A DNA stretch of 35,150 nt from Candidatus Kerfeldbacteria bacterium (GCA_903825245.1 CAIJZX010000038.1:1-35150); one strand, 5' to 3'. Positions 6,371-16,125 are shown, numbered from the stretch's first letter. Translations and numbers: made by a program. The notes: generated from the letters alone by a model not told the origin.

Positions 6371-9300
6371 ATGTTTAACGGGCTTATAACTTGGCGGCGA
6401 AAAGTTGCAAGCTTTTCTGAAGCACTTCGTCAGCCATTAGTTCAACCAACACCGATTATAATCCAAATCGGATATTTTATTGTTTTTGTATTTGCGAAAA
6501 TATTTCTTTCGACAACGTTGTTCCTTTTAGAAATACCATTACATCTTCATTATCGAACAACAGAATTATTTACCTCAGCTGCACGACGAGACGAACGAAT
6601 GATGTTCGTTGAGTCATATACGGGCTTTGTACGACGATCAAAACTTTCTTTAGCCACTATTGCTTTAGCATCGGTCATTACGGTGGCACAATTTACCGTA
6701 GCTGGGTATAGCATCTACCGAATTGGTGTTCCAACTGAAGTCCAGGCATACGCGAGCAGCATTACTCTCAACCCAACGTACGATATTGCGGCGGCAGATG
6801 TAACACATTACTATCGCGACGGTTCTGATTGCGTGATTGATTATGATGAAGTGGTTATGGATGACGCTTCCCTAAATATATTAAAGGTCGGTGGGCAACC
6901 CATAAACCAGGATAATTGCGACAATGATCCAACAAATTATTATATTTCGGCTTTGGAATTTAACTTGGCCACGATTCCTGCTGGGGCGACGATAACGAAT
7001 GTGCAACTTTCTGTAAACGTAAGCACGCCAATCACCGCTCCGGTTACCATTGTTAAAGCAAACTCGGATGCTGTAAGTCTCAATGCCCTGGGCACAATAG
7101 AAAATACATACTGGGACGTGGTCGAAGCGTCACACACATACTTAACGGGGCAAAGCTGGACAACGACCGGAGTAAAGACTTACACGCTGGGAAGTAGCGC
7201 AATTAGCGATGTTCAATCTCGATTAACAGCGTCGAAATATATTAGTCTTGGATTGCTAGCGCCTAATGCCGAACAGATTGGCCAATTCCCATCTTCGGAA
7301 TCGAGCACAAATAAACCACAACTTATTGTGACGTACTCGTTTCCCGCACAAGCCCCAACAAATTCCAGCCATGGCGCCATCACGACATCGAGCATTACTT
7401 GGACGTGGACAGATAATGCGACAGCAGATACGAGTAACGTCATCCACGATGCCGCGCATGCGGTGGTTTGTTCAACCGGAGCTATTGCTGGAACCGGAAG
7501 CACTGGTAGTTGTACCGAATCGAATTTATCGCCGAACACCGCATACACGCGCCATCCGAATGTTATCGATGCCACGAGTAACACCGACGGTCCGTCGATA
7601 ACCGCATACACGGCGATTGAAACGCCAGCTTCCATACTAAAAAGTAGCGCGTCCACGACGAGTATTACCATTCACGCCAATGGAACACTTTCTCATCTCG
7701 GTATAGGCCAATCGGCGCTTGACTTTGTTGATGTTACTACCAGTACGGATTCTGGATGGAGAACAACTGATTGGACGGAGACCGGTTTAACGGCTAACAC
7801 CTTGCACGCGTTCAAGGTTAGGGCGCGCAATGGTGATGGAGTTGTAACTAGTTATACAGCGACCGGCAATATTTCTACCCTTGCAAATCCGCCAAGCGTG
7901 ACCGCCGACGAAGCTGTAAGTACATGGTACACATCGCCAAACTTCACTTTTTCCAATACCACCGTCGGTGGAGATATATATTATATCTGGGATAAAAACA
8001 ATACCGCAACATTTCCGAATCCAACGCGACCGACGTATGTCGAATCGCCATTTGATAAAACAGCTGCCACCGAGGGTTCCTGGTATTTACACGTCGCATC
8101 CTATGATCAAGATAATCACCCCAGCGGCGGAACATCGAATCTTGGACCATTCAAGTATGACGGTACACCACCGACAACGCCGACGGATGTTCGCGATGGT
8201 GACGGAGACGATCTGAGTTATTCCTCGGACACGACGGCACTCTCGGCGAATTGGTACGACTCAACTGATGAAGCATCAGGCATAGCAAAGTACCAATTCG
8301 CGATAGGCACAACTAGTGGTGGAACCGACATAACGAATAATGGTTGGTTGGACGGTACAAGTAGCCCAACGGCATCGAAGGATGGGCTGTCACTGACGAA
8401 TGGCACAACGTACTATTTTTCGGTTCGAGCAGTTGACGGTGCTGGTAATACGAGTGGTGTTGCCACTTCGGACGGTGTGACAATTAATACCTCACTGCCA
8501 AAAATTATCGACAATGCGCCGGGTATTAGTATTCCGCGAAAAGGCATCACCACAAAGCACGATGTTGATTTTGTGAAGGCGGTCACCGGCCCACAGCTCG
8601 AGAGTGCACAGTATATTGTCTACAGTGGACCGAATAAATCAGGAACATTGATAAAAGATTGGACGGATATATTTACGACTAATATGGTTAGTTTCACCGA
8701 GGGCTGGAGTGTAGATTATGATTCGCTTGCGGAGGGATTAAATTATGTATCGGTTAAAGTTCAGGCGCTCGATGGATTGTCGTCAGAACTTGATGATGCA
8801 ATAACGATTAACAAAGACACCACTAGTCCGCAAATCACCGGTTTTGTTGCGGCTCCGACAACCACTACCGCTAACTTGTCTTGGACCACAAACGAACCGT
8901 CGACCACGCAAGTCGCGTATGGGACGACGAGTAATTATGGTTCACTCAGTACACTTGATTCTCATCTCACTACCAATCATTCAGTTTTAATAACCGGCCT
9001 AGCAAACAACACTACGTTGCATGCCCAGGCGCTTGGCACCGATCAAGCTGGAAACATGGCCGCCTCCGCCGATCTGAAGTTTGTTACTCAAGCCGGAAGC
9101 CATACCTCTATGACAAATATCCAAGCAGTAAATATCAATACGACCACCGTCACGGTGTCGTGGCTTACCAACGAACCGGCAACATCAAGAGTGGATTTTG
9201 GAACGACTACGGAATACGGTTTAGTAGTCAACGACACGACACTTGTTACGAGTCATTCAGTAACGTTAACCGGGTTACTTTCTGGGCAAGCTTATCACTA

Positions 9301-10213
9301 CCAGGTGATGTCAACAGGAAGCACAACAGATCAGGACGCTGACTCAGTATTTACTACAACCGTGGTGCCGATAACGGAACCAGTGGTCGCGCCGCCGCCT
9401 TCCCCGACGTCTGTACCGTCGATAATACAAGTACCAGCTATCACGAATGTACACAACAACGACCTGATCGCGGATACGACGCCAACAATTTCCGGCACGG
9501 GGCCGCTCAAGAGCGGCATCTTCATCGTCGTTGATCGCGTTCTCGTTCAAACAGTTCCGGTAGATGCATACGGACACTTCCTGGTTGATCTCCATAAACC
9601 ACTCAGTATTGGAACGCATTCCATCGTTGTTCGGGCGAAACTCAAATCGGGAAAAGTGAGTGACGAATCGCAACCGATCTCCGTCTCGGTTGTTCAACCG
9701 GCGGCCGGAACAACTATTGTGAGTCGCACAATTCACAATGGATCGACACCGTCGATTACCTTCGGTTTAGAGGCGCCAAAAAATTCAGTAGTGAATATAT
9801 ATATTGACGCAACCAAAGTTCAATCAATCAGCGTGCCCGATGCTTTACGCGCCTCGCAAGGATTCTCCGTTACTGTCACGCCGCCTGCGTTGCTGGCTGT
9901 GGGTCAACACACCATAAGTTTTGTGACCTACTACCGCGGCGTGCGACCAAGTCTGCCGACAGGTACTACTGTATTTAGTAAAACCGCGTCGACCGCGGTG
10001 TCCTCTTCGTCTCGATTATCCTTCAGCACTGCTACAGATTACGTTGTCCAGCCGCATGATTCATTGTGGTCAATTGCTACCGCTTTCTTGGGTGACGGCC
10101 GAAACTGGGCAAAACTACGACAAGTAAATCTCATGTCCCATCCGTCGCTGGTTTTCGCGCCGCAGAATATTTATACGGGGTGGACACTTGCTATACCGGC
10201 GACGCAACCATAG
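6371..10213 (+). CDS. Giant multidomain surface protein with LysM (paralogue A)
   Basis: 1280 aa. Two hydrophobic segments (about 29-58 and 93-118) flank a conserved charged stretch (RTTELFTSAARR, ESYTGFVRRSKLS). Residues from about 125 to 335 form a beta-rich domain with SALEFNLATIPAGATITNVQL, resembling DNRLRE-type secreted domains. Then come FN3-like repeats, including YYFSVRAVDGAGNTSG and two purple-acid-phosphatase-N-type modules at about 817-997 (LSWTTNEPSTTQVAYG). An Ig-like module (TPTISGTGP) follows near 1035-1100, then a C-terminal LysM (about 1222-1277, HDSLWSIATAFLG). Likely membrane-anchored, with the LysM touching peptidoglycan or a glycan. Its neighbour at 10366 is a full-length paralogue. 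Adhesion or stalk/envelope role is inference. Confidence 0.85.
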   Translation: MFNGLITWRRKVASFSEALRQPLVQPTPIIIQIGYFIVFVFAKIFLSTTLFLLEIPLHLHYRTTELFTSAARRDERMMFVESYTGFVRRSKLSLATIALASVITVAQFTVAGYSIYRIGVPTEVQAYASSITLNPTYDIAAADVTHYYRDGSDCVIDYDEVVMDDASLNILKVGGQPINQDNCDNDPTNYYISALEFNLATIPAGATITNVQLSVNVSTPITAPVTIVKANSDAVSLNALGTIENTYWDVVEASHTYLTGQSWTTTGVKTYTLGSSAISDVQSRLTASKYISLGLLAPNAEQIGQFPSSESSTNKPQLIVTYSFPAQAPTNSSHGAITTSSITWTWTDNATADTSNVIHDAAHAVVCSTGAIAGTGSTGSCTESNLSPNTAYTRHPNVIDATSNTDGPSITAYTAIETPASILKSSASTTSITIHANGTLSHLGIGQSALDFVDVTTSTDSGWRTTDWTETGLTANTLHAFKVRARNGDGVVTSYTATGNISTLANPPSVTADEAVSTWYTSPNFTFSNTTVGGDIYYIWDKNNTATFPNPTRPTYVESPFDKTAATEGSWYLHVASYDQDNHPSGGTSNLGPFKYDGTPPTTPTDVRDGDGDDLSYSSDTTALSANWYDSTDEASGIAKYQFAIGTTSGGTDITNNGWLDGTSSPTASKDGLSLTNGTTYYFSVRAVDGAGNTSGVATSDGVTINTSLPKIIDNAPGISIPRKGITTKHDVDFVKAVTGPQLESAQYIVYSGPNKSGTLIKDWTDIFTTNMVSFTEGWSVDYDSLAEGLNYVSVKVQALDGLSSELDDAITINKDTTSPQITGFVAAPTTTTANLSWTTNEPSTTQVAYGTTSNYGSLSTLDSHLTTNHSVLITGLANNTTLHAQALGTDQAGNMAASADLKFVTQAGSHTSMTNIQAVNINTTTVTVSWLTNEPATSRVDFGTTTEYGLVVNDTTLVTSHSVTLTGLLSGQAYHYQVMSTGSTTDQDADSVFTTTVVPITEPVVAPPPSPTSVPSIIQVPAITNVHNNDLIADTTPTISGTGPLKSGIFIVVDRVLVQTVPVDAYGHFLVDLHKPLSIGTHSIVVRAKLKSGKVSDESQPISVSVVQPAAGTTIVSRTIHNGSTPSITFGLEAPKNSVVNIYIDATKVQSISVPDALRASQGFSVTVTPPALLAVGQHTISFVTYYRGVRPSLPTGTTVFSKTASTAVSSSSRLSFSTATDYVVQPHDSLWSIATAFLGDGRNWAKLRQVNLMSHPSLVFAPQNIYTGWTLAIPATQP

Positions 10214-10216
10214 TCA

Positions 10217-10265
10217 CAAAACGCCGCGCCTTAGCGTTACCCGCACCGTAATAGCCAAGGCGTGG
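10217..10265 (+). other. Nested hairpin between the two giant genes
   Basis: CGCCTT pairs with AAGGCG, enclosing TTAC/GTAA with loop CCGCACC. No T-run follows, so it may be an RNA-stability or weak termination element rather than a classical terminator. Confidence 0.4.
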
Positions 10266-10300
10266 TAAAGAAAATATAGAGAAATCGACTTCAGAAATTG

Positions 10301-10329
10301 TTGACAAAAGCCGAAAAATGTGATAAAAT
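10301..10329 (+). promoter_or_regulatory. Promoter of the second giant surface protein
   Basis: TTGACA (10301-10306), 17-bp spacer, TAAAAT (10324-10329), then an A-rich leader of about 30 nt. Same architecture as the promoter of paralogue A. Confidence 0.75.
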
Positions 10330-10365
10330 AAGGGTTGAAATAGAAAAAACAAAACCTTTACATAC

Positions 10366-13300
10366 ATGTTTACTATGCTAGTTGACAAACGGCGGCATTT
10401 AGCCAACCTTGCGGCCGATTTGAACAAAAACTACGCAACCGTTTTTCGCTCGCAAGTTCTGCAACTCGTGTATTTTGTGGTTTGCCAGTTTGCTTTGGTG
10501 GGTATTAATACACTACTGTTCATCGTCGAGGTTCCACTGCATTTTCGTTTCCGAACTACTGACCTCTTTACTGCTTCCGCGAGGAGAAACGACCAGAACG
10601 TCTTCCTCGAATCGTATACAGGCTTTGTTCGTCGTTCAAAACTTTCATTCGTAACCGTTGCTATCGGATGCCTGATCATTGTTTCACAATTCGCTCTTGC
10701 CGGGTATAGCGTTTATCGCATCGGAAAACCAACAAAAGTCGAAGCCCTTTCCGGGACACTAACGCTCAACCCGGCGTTTGATGCCACTGGGCGTCACCCG
10801 AAAACGAATCAGTACAACCCAGATACTGATGGGTGTGAACTCTTGAGTGAATCGTTCTCATGCGATAATTCAAGTTTGACCACTCTCGAGCAGGGAAGTA
10901 ACCCAGTAGTCCTCTGCGACAATACGCAGATTGACGTTGTAAATACCACGGATTACGCTTCGGTGATGCGCTTTAGTCTCGCCTCAGTTCCGGTTGGCGC
11001 GACCATTACTTCGGTTCAGCTTAAACTTAATGTGACCGTGGCTGGTTCAAACATTTCGATTGGTCGGCCAAGCACTGATTCCCCAGAAACCAGCTACGCA
11101 ACCTGCACGACACCGGGTGCATCACTCTACGAATATGCATCGAACTTTTCTCAAACATATCTCACGAATCAGTCTTGGACAACAACTGGTTTAAAAACAT
11201 ACACGCTTCCAGCCGCAGCGCTCACCGACATACACAACCGAATCGGTGGAAGCATTGCTATTGCCGTCAAAGGAGGACCCCGCAATACCATCGGCACGTA
11301 TAATTCAACTGACAGCTCAACCAACAAGCCAATCTTGACGATTACTTATACCGCTCCACCGGAGGCGCCAACCGGAACGACACATGGTGCGGTCACTACT
11401 TCCAGCATAGTTTGGAATTGGACCGACAACGCAACAGTTGAAACACGATACGACGTCAAGGATGAGAATCAGACGTTAATCAGCATGTGTTCAAATTTAC
11501 CCGCTAACACTCAGACCTGTACAGAAACTGGTTTGGCAAATGCGAACACACTCTATACGCGTCATCCGAACGTGACAGATGCGCAGGGCAGTACTAATGG
11601 TCCATCTGCATCCGTCTACACCGCTATCGAGACACCGACCGAGGTAACGAAGGTGAGTGCCACCACCACAGCAGTATCAGTTCATGCCAACGGCACATTA
11701 ACTAATCTTGGCGTCGGACAAGCCGCGTTGTATTTTTTGGATACTACAACAAATGGGAATTCCGGTTGGATAACGTCTGCGAACTGGACGGAATCGAGTT
11801 TAGTAACAAATAGTTTGCATGACATCGAAGTGAAGGCCAGAAATAGTGAAGGCGTCGAAACGAGTTATACCGACGTGTTCAATATTTCGACGAACGCTGG
11901 AGCACCGAGTGTTACGTCTTCGCAATCACCGAATACGTGGTACAACTCCTCGAGCTTTACCTTTTCCGATACGACCACCAATGGCGCGTTGGCGCACGTT
12001 TGGGATCAAAGCCCGACGCATGCCTTCGCTGATCCGCAAATGTTTGCCACCGGCCCTTCGCCATTTACGGTTACGGCTACGAGTGAAGGTTCGTGGTATC
12101 TCCATCTTGCATCCTACGATAAGGGGAACCATCCAAGCGGTGGAACAGCCGACCTGGGACCGTTCAAGTTTGATGGAACACCACCGACCACGCCCGGTGC
12201 TGTGTATGATGGAACAGAGATAGGTATCGATGGTTCGTTCACAACGAGCACGACGACCTTGTCGGCGAACTGGACGGCGAGTACCGATATGCTTTCGACC
12301 GTTGCAAAGTATCAGTATGCCATTGGTACTACCAGCGGCGGAACCGACGTGACGAACAATGGTTGGCTGGACGGCACAGGTAGTCCAACGGCAACGAAGG
12401 ATGGGTTGTCGCTGACGAATGGCGTACCATACTATTTTTCAGTTCGAGCGGTTGACGGCGCCGGTAACACGAGCGGTGTCGCCACTTCGAACGGCATCAC
12501 GGTTAATACGGCATTGCCGCAGATTACCGATAATCAGACTGGTGACTCTACACCGCGAAACGTGGCCGGTACAACGTACAATGTTGATTTTTCCAAAGCT
12601 GCCACCGGGCCATTACTCCACGTTGCCCAGTACGAAGTCTATAGTGGGTCGAATAAAACCGGAACGCCGATTCAAAGCTGGACCAATATTTTTTCGACCG
12701 ATACGTCCAGTTACACTACTGACTGGAGTGTAGATTTTTCTGCGTTGGCCGAGGGCACAAACTACGTATCGGTCCAGGTGCAAGCGCTTGATGGATTAAC
12801 GGCGTCTCTCGACGATGCATTCATCATTATCAAAGATACGACGAGTCCGCAAATCACCAGTTTCGTGGCTGCCCCAACTTCATCAACGGCTAAGTTGGCC
12901 TGGACGACGAACGAACCATCAACCACACAAGTCGCATATGGTGTAACAAGTAGCTATGGCTCGCTGACCACGCTCGATCCCGGCCTGTCTACCTCGCACT
13001 CCGTCGACTTAAACGGCCTGGCGAATAACACCACCTTCCACGCCCAAGCGCTCGGCACCGACCGAGCTGGAAATTCGGTCGCTTCGTCCGATCTTCAGTT
13101 CATGACTCAAGGAGGTAGCCATACCTACATCACCAATGTCCAGGTCGCGCTCACTAGCCCGACGGCGGTTTCGGTAACCTGGCTAACCAATGAACCGGCT
13201 ACATCAAAAGTTCGCTATGGGGCATCGACCGATTACGGACTTGAAGTCAGTGACCTGACGCTAGTAACGAATCACGCCGTGCCATTGACCGGACTAACCG

Positions 13301-14217
13301 CCGGACAAACATATCACTATGAAGTGATGTCGACTGGCAGTACGACCGATCAGGATGCTGACGCTACATTTGGCACTACGGTCCCGGCTGTGTCGGTGCC
13401 AGCGGTCACGCCAAGTGTTGTTGTTCCGTCGTCATCCGTTGTAACGCCGACGATTACGAATTGGCATAATGGTGATGCGACGGCAGATACCACACCAACT
13501 ATTGCCGGTACGGGACCGGATAGCGGGGGTGTCTTTATCGTCGTTGACCGAAAACTTGTTCGAACAGTCTTAGCGGACGTGGCTGGAAAGTACGTCGTTG
13601 ATTTGTTGACGCCACTGTCACTCGGTAAACACGCACTGGTGGTTCGAGCGAAAGATGTTAACGGAAACGTGAGCGAAGAATCACAACCAATCACCATTAC
13701 GGTTGTGACACCGGGCAACCCCACGAAAATTCTGTGGCGAACAATTTCTGATGGCATTCATCCAACAATTACATTCGGAGCGATTGCCCCGGCTCATGCC
13801 ACCGTCGATATTTATCTTGACACTACTATCGTCAAAACAATTACCACGCCATCGACATCAACCGGAGCGTTTGGATTTAGCACCACCATCACGCCGTCGA
13901 GTTCAGTATCGGTTGGGCAACATACAATTACTTTTGTGACGCACAATTCTAGTGGCAGTGTTAGTGTCCCAACTGGACAAACGATATTTATAAAAACGGA
14001 AACGGAAATCTTTGAACCAGCAGTGATGCAATACAACCAACCCACAACATACATTGTGCAGCCTGGCGATTCTCTGTGGTCAATCGCGCAACACGTCCTT
14101 GGTAATGGCCGCCGGTGGACCGAATTGCGGCAAGCAAATCTCAAAAACCAGCCAACGTTGCAATCAGCGCCGAACATTATTCGCCAGGGTTGGCGGTTGA
14201 ATATTCCGGCTGCCTAG
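10366..14217 (+). CDS. Giant multidomain surface protein with LysM (paralogue B)
   Basis: 1283 aa, collinear with the preceding 1280-aa protein along its whole length. Membrane segments at about 33-59 and 93-118, the same RTTDLFTASARR and ESYTGFVRRSKLS motifs, the DNRLRE-like domain, FN3-like repeats with almost unchanged stretches (YYFSVRAVDGAGNTSGVA, GSWYLHLASYDKGNHPSG), Ig-like module and C-terminal LysM (DSLWSIAQHVLG). Divergence is greatest in the DNRLRE-like region (about 130-330), which has extra cysteines here. The frame begins MFTM; the Met at 10375 is an alternative start. Own promoter, so the copies can be expressed separately. Predicted envelope protein, function unproven. Confidence 0.85.
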   Translation: MFTMLVDKRRHLANLAADLNKNYATVFRSQVLQLVYFVVCQFALVGINTLLFIVEVPLHFRFRTTDLFTASARRNDQNVFLESYTGFVRRSKLSFVTVAIGCLIIVSQFALAGYSVYRIGKPTKVEALSGTLTLNPAFDATGRHPKTNQYNPDTDGCELLSESFSCDNSSLTTLEQGSNPVVLCDNTQIDVVNTTDYASVMRFSLASVPVGATITSVQLKLNVTVAGSNISIGRPSTDSPETSYATCTTPGASLYEYASNFSQTYLTNQSWTTTGLKTYTLPAAALTDIHNRIGGSIAIAVKGGPRNTIGTYNSTDSSTNKPILTITYTAPPEAPTGTTHGAVTTSSIVWNWTDNATVETRYDVKDENQTLISMCSNLPANTQTCTETGLANANTLYTRHPNVTDAQGSTNGPSASVYTAIETPTEVTKVSATTTAVSVHANGTLTNLGVGQAALYFLDTTTNGNSGWITSANWTESSLVTNSLHDIEVKARNSEGVETSYTDVFNISTNAGAPSVTSSQSPNTWYNSSSFTFSDTTTNGALAHVWDQSPTHAFADPQMFATGPSPFTVTATSEGSWYLHLASYDKGNHPSGGTADLGPFKFDGTPPTTPGAVYDGTEIGIDGSFTTSTTTLSANWTASTDMLSTVAKYQYAIGTTSGGTDVTNNGWLDGTGSPTATKDGLSLTNGVPYYFSVRAVDGAGNTSGVATSNGITVNTALPQITDNQTGDSTPRNVAGTTYNVDFSKAATGPLLHVAQYEVYSGSNKTGTPIQSWTNIFSTDTSSYTTDWSVDFSALAEGTNYVSVQVQALDGLTASLDDAFIIIKDTTSPQITSFVAAPTSSTAKLAWTTNEPSTTQVAYGVTSSYGSLTTLDPGLSTSHSVDLNGLANNTTFHAQALGTDRAGNSVASSDLQFMTQGGSHTYITNVQVALTSPTAVSVTWLTNEPATSKVRYGASTDYGLEVSDLTLVTNHAVPLTGLTAGQTYHYEVMSTGSTTDQDADATFGTTVPAVSVPAVTPSVVVPSSSVVTPTITNWHNGDATADTTPTIAGTGPDSGGVFIVVDRKLVRTVLADVAGKYVVDLLTPLSLGKHALVVRAKDVNGNVSEESQPITITVVTPGNPTKILWRTISDGIHPTITFGAIAPAHATVDIYLDTTIVKTITTPSTSTGAFGFSTTITPSSSVSVGQHTITFVTHNSSGSVSVPTGQTIFIKTETEIFEPAVMQYNQPTTYIVQPGDSLWSIAQHVLGNGRRWTELRQANLKNQPTLQSAPNIIRQGWRLNIPAA

Positions 14218-14219
14218 TT

Positions 14220-14248
14220 TTGACAGTATCGGCGAAAACTACTACACT
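14220..14248 (+). promoter_or_regulatory. Promoter of the bactofilin gene
   Basis: TTGACA (14220-14225), 17-bp spacer, TACACT (14243-14248), beginning 2 nt after the stop of the preceding gene. Confidence 0.7.
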
Positions 14249-14282
14249 GGCGGTAGGTTAATTTTTGGTTATCAAAAAACGT

Positions 14283-14678
14283 ATGGCCATGTTTCAACGC
14301 GAAGGGGACAATGAAAGTAAGGACGTCGAAACGGTCATTGGTTCGACCGTTAAAGTTGAAGGAAATTTCGTTGGCTCGGGCGACATTGTTGTTGAGGGTC
14401 ACGTTGCTGGCTCGATGAAAACAAGTAAAAATTTACGTATTGGCGAACAGGCGGTTATCAAAGCCGATATCGAAGCAGCCAATATTATTGTCGCCGGTGA
14501 AGTTCGTGGTCATGTGACGTGCAGCGGACGAGTAGAAATTCTGGCCTCGGGAAAAATATTTGGAAACGTCGATACGCAAACGATCGCCGTAGCTCATGGC
14601 GCGGTGCTTCACGGAAAGGTGTGTATGGCTGGTCACGAAACGGCTGAACCGAAAGCCGAGGGAAAGAGCGGAAAGTAA
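14283..14678 (+). CDS. Bactofilin family protein (DUF583)
   Basis: 131 aa from the ATG at 14283; TTG 14265 and ATG 14289 are alternatives and no ribosome site decides between them. Core of repeated short beta turns typical of the bactofilin right-handed beta-helix: VIGSTVKVEGNFVGSGDIVVEGHVAGSM split over successive rungs, then IKADIEAANIIVAGEVRGHV and GRVEILASGKIFGNV. The N-terminal MFQREGDNESKD is a short polar tail, and the C-terminus is charged (ETAEPKAEGKSGK). Bactofilins polymerise into membrane-associated filaments that position envelope enzymes. Placement after two giant surface proteins suggests a shared envelope role. Confidence 0.9.
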   Translation: MAMFQREGDNESKDVETVIGSTVKVEGNFVGSGDIVVEGHVAGSMKTSKNLRIGEQAVIKADIEAANIIVAGEVRGHVTCSGRVEILASGKIFGNVDTQTIAVAHGAVLHGKVCMAGHETAEPKAEGKSGK

Positions 14679-14694
14679 CTGTCATTCGGCGGCC

Positions 14695-15435
14695 ATGTAC
14701 GCCTATATTTTTGACGGCTTTCTCCAAGAGCGAAAGTACGTTCACGATATCGCCCAGATTGAGAACCGTCTGGTAACGCTTGGTATTCAAGGACGGACGG
14801 AAAAAATGACCATCTTAAAAAATATTCAGGACGCTGCTCGACAGGCGATTAAGCGCGGCGCGGAAACGCTAGTGGTGATCGGGAATGATGAAACAGTGAC
14901 GAAGGTGTTGCCGCAAATTATTGATACAACAGTTACGCTCGGATTTATTCCGCTCGGCCCGCACCAATCAATTGCCCATATTCTCGGGATACCAACTGGC
15001 GTGGCCGCATGTGACGCGCTCTCGCGCCGCATTGTTCGCAACATTGATATGGGCAAAGCAAACGATGCGTATTTTTTGTTTTCCATGGTCGCGCCAGCGA
15101 CGGTAACTGTTGAGTGCGGAAAGTACAGTATTACCTCGCTTGATCCGAATGGTTCAATGACCTTTACGAATTTTCCGGCTAGTGGTGTGAAGAGCGTGCC
15201 GGATGATGGCGTATTGGAATTGATTGTAGCGCCGGGTGAAGAACGAAAAGCATGGGGCGGATTACGACGAGGAAATGCATCAAGTGTTTTCTCAATCACC
15301 TCGGCAAAACTGATAACCGCCGATGCGCCAGCCACAGTCATATTGGATGGACAAGTTGCAATAAAAACACCAATCACGCTGGAGGTCGCTCGAAAAAAAC
15401 TGGCGGTAATTGTCGGAAAAGACCGAGGATTTTGA
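14695..15435 (+). CDS. Diacylglycerol kinase-like protein with altered catalytic motif
   Basis: 246 aa, starting at ATG 14695, 16 nt after bactofilin. It matches the DAGK/YegS/NAD-kinase-like N-terminal fold: an alpha/beta half with LVVIGNDETVTKVLPQI, then TLGFIPLGPHQSIAHILGIPTG, and a beta-rich C-terminal half with GVLELIVAPGE. In active family members the first motif is GGDGT and the second is like GTGND; here they read GNDET (63-67) and GPHQS, so ATP binding may be changed or lost. Family enzymes phosphorylate diacylglycerol or related lipids at the membrane. Assignment to the fold is fairly safe, activity is not. Confidence 0.75.
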   Translation: MYAYIFDGFLQERKYVHDIAQIENRLVTLGIQGRTEKMTILKNIQDAARQAIKRGAETLVVIGNDETVTKVLPQIIDTTVTLGFIPLGPHQSIAHILGIPTGVAACDALSRRIVRNIDMGKANDAYFLFSMVAPATVTVECGKYSITSLDPNGSMTFTNFPASGVKSVPDDGVLELIVAPGEERKAWGGLRRGNASSVFSITSAKLITADAPATVILDGQVAIKTPITLEVARKKLAVIVGKDRGF

Positions 15436-15436
15436 C

Positions 15437-15481
15437 CTCCCCAGCCCTCCTTAACTGAAGGAGGGTGTAAGAGGATGGGGG
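15437..15481. repeat. GC-rich palindromic intergenic repeat
   Basis: Core stem CCCTCCTT (15445-15452) / AAGGAGGG (15458-15465) with loop AACTG, flanked by a C-rich arm (CCTCCCCA) and a G-rich arm (ATGGGGG). Directly after the kinase-like gene stop; no T-run. Similar cores occur at 22460 and 27941. Confidence 0.75.
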
Positions 15482-15482
15482 C

Positions 15483-15511
15483 TTGACGTTCGCAGGCCGC
15501 AGTTGTACTGT
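15483..15511 (+). promoter_or_regulatory. Promoter of the 152-aa orphan gene
   Basis: TTGACG (15483-15488), 17-bp spacer, TACTGT (15506-15511). Confidence 0.6.
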
Positions 15512-15553
15512 GGCGGCATTGTTGTTCGTTTCGTCCTTTTTACGGGGGTGCGC

Positions 15554-16012
15554 ATGACTGTTGATAGACGCAAGAAAGGCGTGCGGCCGATTCAGATTGA
15601 GGATAGCCAGGGCGTATTGCGTACGTATTCCGAATTGATCACGATGTTGCAATCCCACTTGTGCGGGGACGGCCTCATACCCAATCGCATTGTTGTCGGT
15701 AGTGAGTGGCAACCGGCACTCGACTCCCGAGAAGAACGCATCGAGGACGTTCAGCACCTGGTCGCTGCACTTGGCCAGATTCATATCCCGGTCGCTTCGA
15801 AGCACAAAGTGGTGGCCAGTATCGTCGCACTCTGTGTTCAATTGCCGGCGATACATTGGATCGACGGTGAGAACGAGCTGCGGACACAATTAATGGCCAT
15901 CGTCCAACGGCTAAAGCATACGACCACGAAATCACGCGTTCCGGTGGCAATACGGAAAAAACTCAAACCGGCGAAGGATCTTCCTCCGCCTACCTCGCAC
16001 CGCTCGGTCTAA
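15554..16012 (+). CDS. Orphan protein (152 aa)
   Basis: ATG at 15554 is favoured over upstream in-frame codons because GGGGGTG lies just before it and the promoter at 15483-15511 would place the mRNA start near 15518. Soluble, mixed composition: basic start VDRRKKGVRPIQIED, a central helix EERIEDVQHLVAALGQ and a basic, proline-rich tail (RKKLKPAKDLPPPTSHRS). No recognised domain. Monocistronic, with its stop codon inside the loop of the following terminator. Same layout as the other small orphan genes: promoter, leader, gene, terminator. Confidence 0.65.
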   Translation: MTVDRRKKGVRPIQIEDSQGVLRTYSELITMLQSHLCGDGLIPNRIVVGSEWQPALDSREERIEDVQHLVAALGQIHIPVASKHKVVASIVALCVQLPAIHWIDGENELRTQLMAIVQRLKHTTTKSRVPVAIRKKLKPAKDLPPPTSHRSV

Positions 16013-16026
16013 CTGCGCGGTTTTTT
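15999..16026 (+). terminator. Intrinsic terminator
   Basis: ACCGC (15999-16003) / GCGGT (16017-16021), then TTTTTT and CTTTT. The stop codon of the 152-aa gene falls in the loop. Confidence 0.7.
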
Positions 16027-16047
16027 CTTTTCCGTATAGCATGAGCT

Positions 16048-16076
16048 TTGACAATTTGCCACCGAAATGATAGCAC
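16048..16076 (+). promoter_or_regulatory. Possible promoter of the 47-aa gene
   Basis: TTGACA (16048-16053), 17-bp spacer, weak -10 TAGCAC helped by an upstream TGA (extended -10). Confidence 0.4.
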
Positions 16077-16125
16077 CAAGATACAGTTTTTCTTCTTGTT
16101 CGTTGGTTCTTTCAAGGAGGGTGAG

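Noticed and set aside
9344-9736. Minus-strand frames opposite the giant proteins (also 7213-7671 and 13350-14177)
   Set aside because: Low-complexity shadows of Thr/Ser/Val-rich coding sequence; no start signals.
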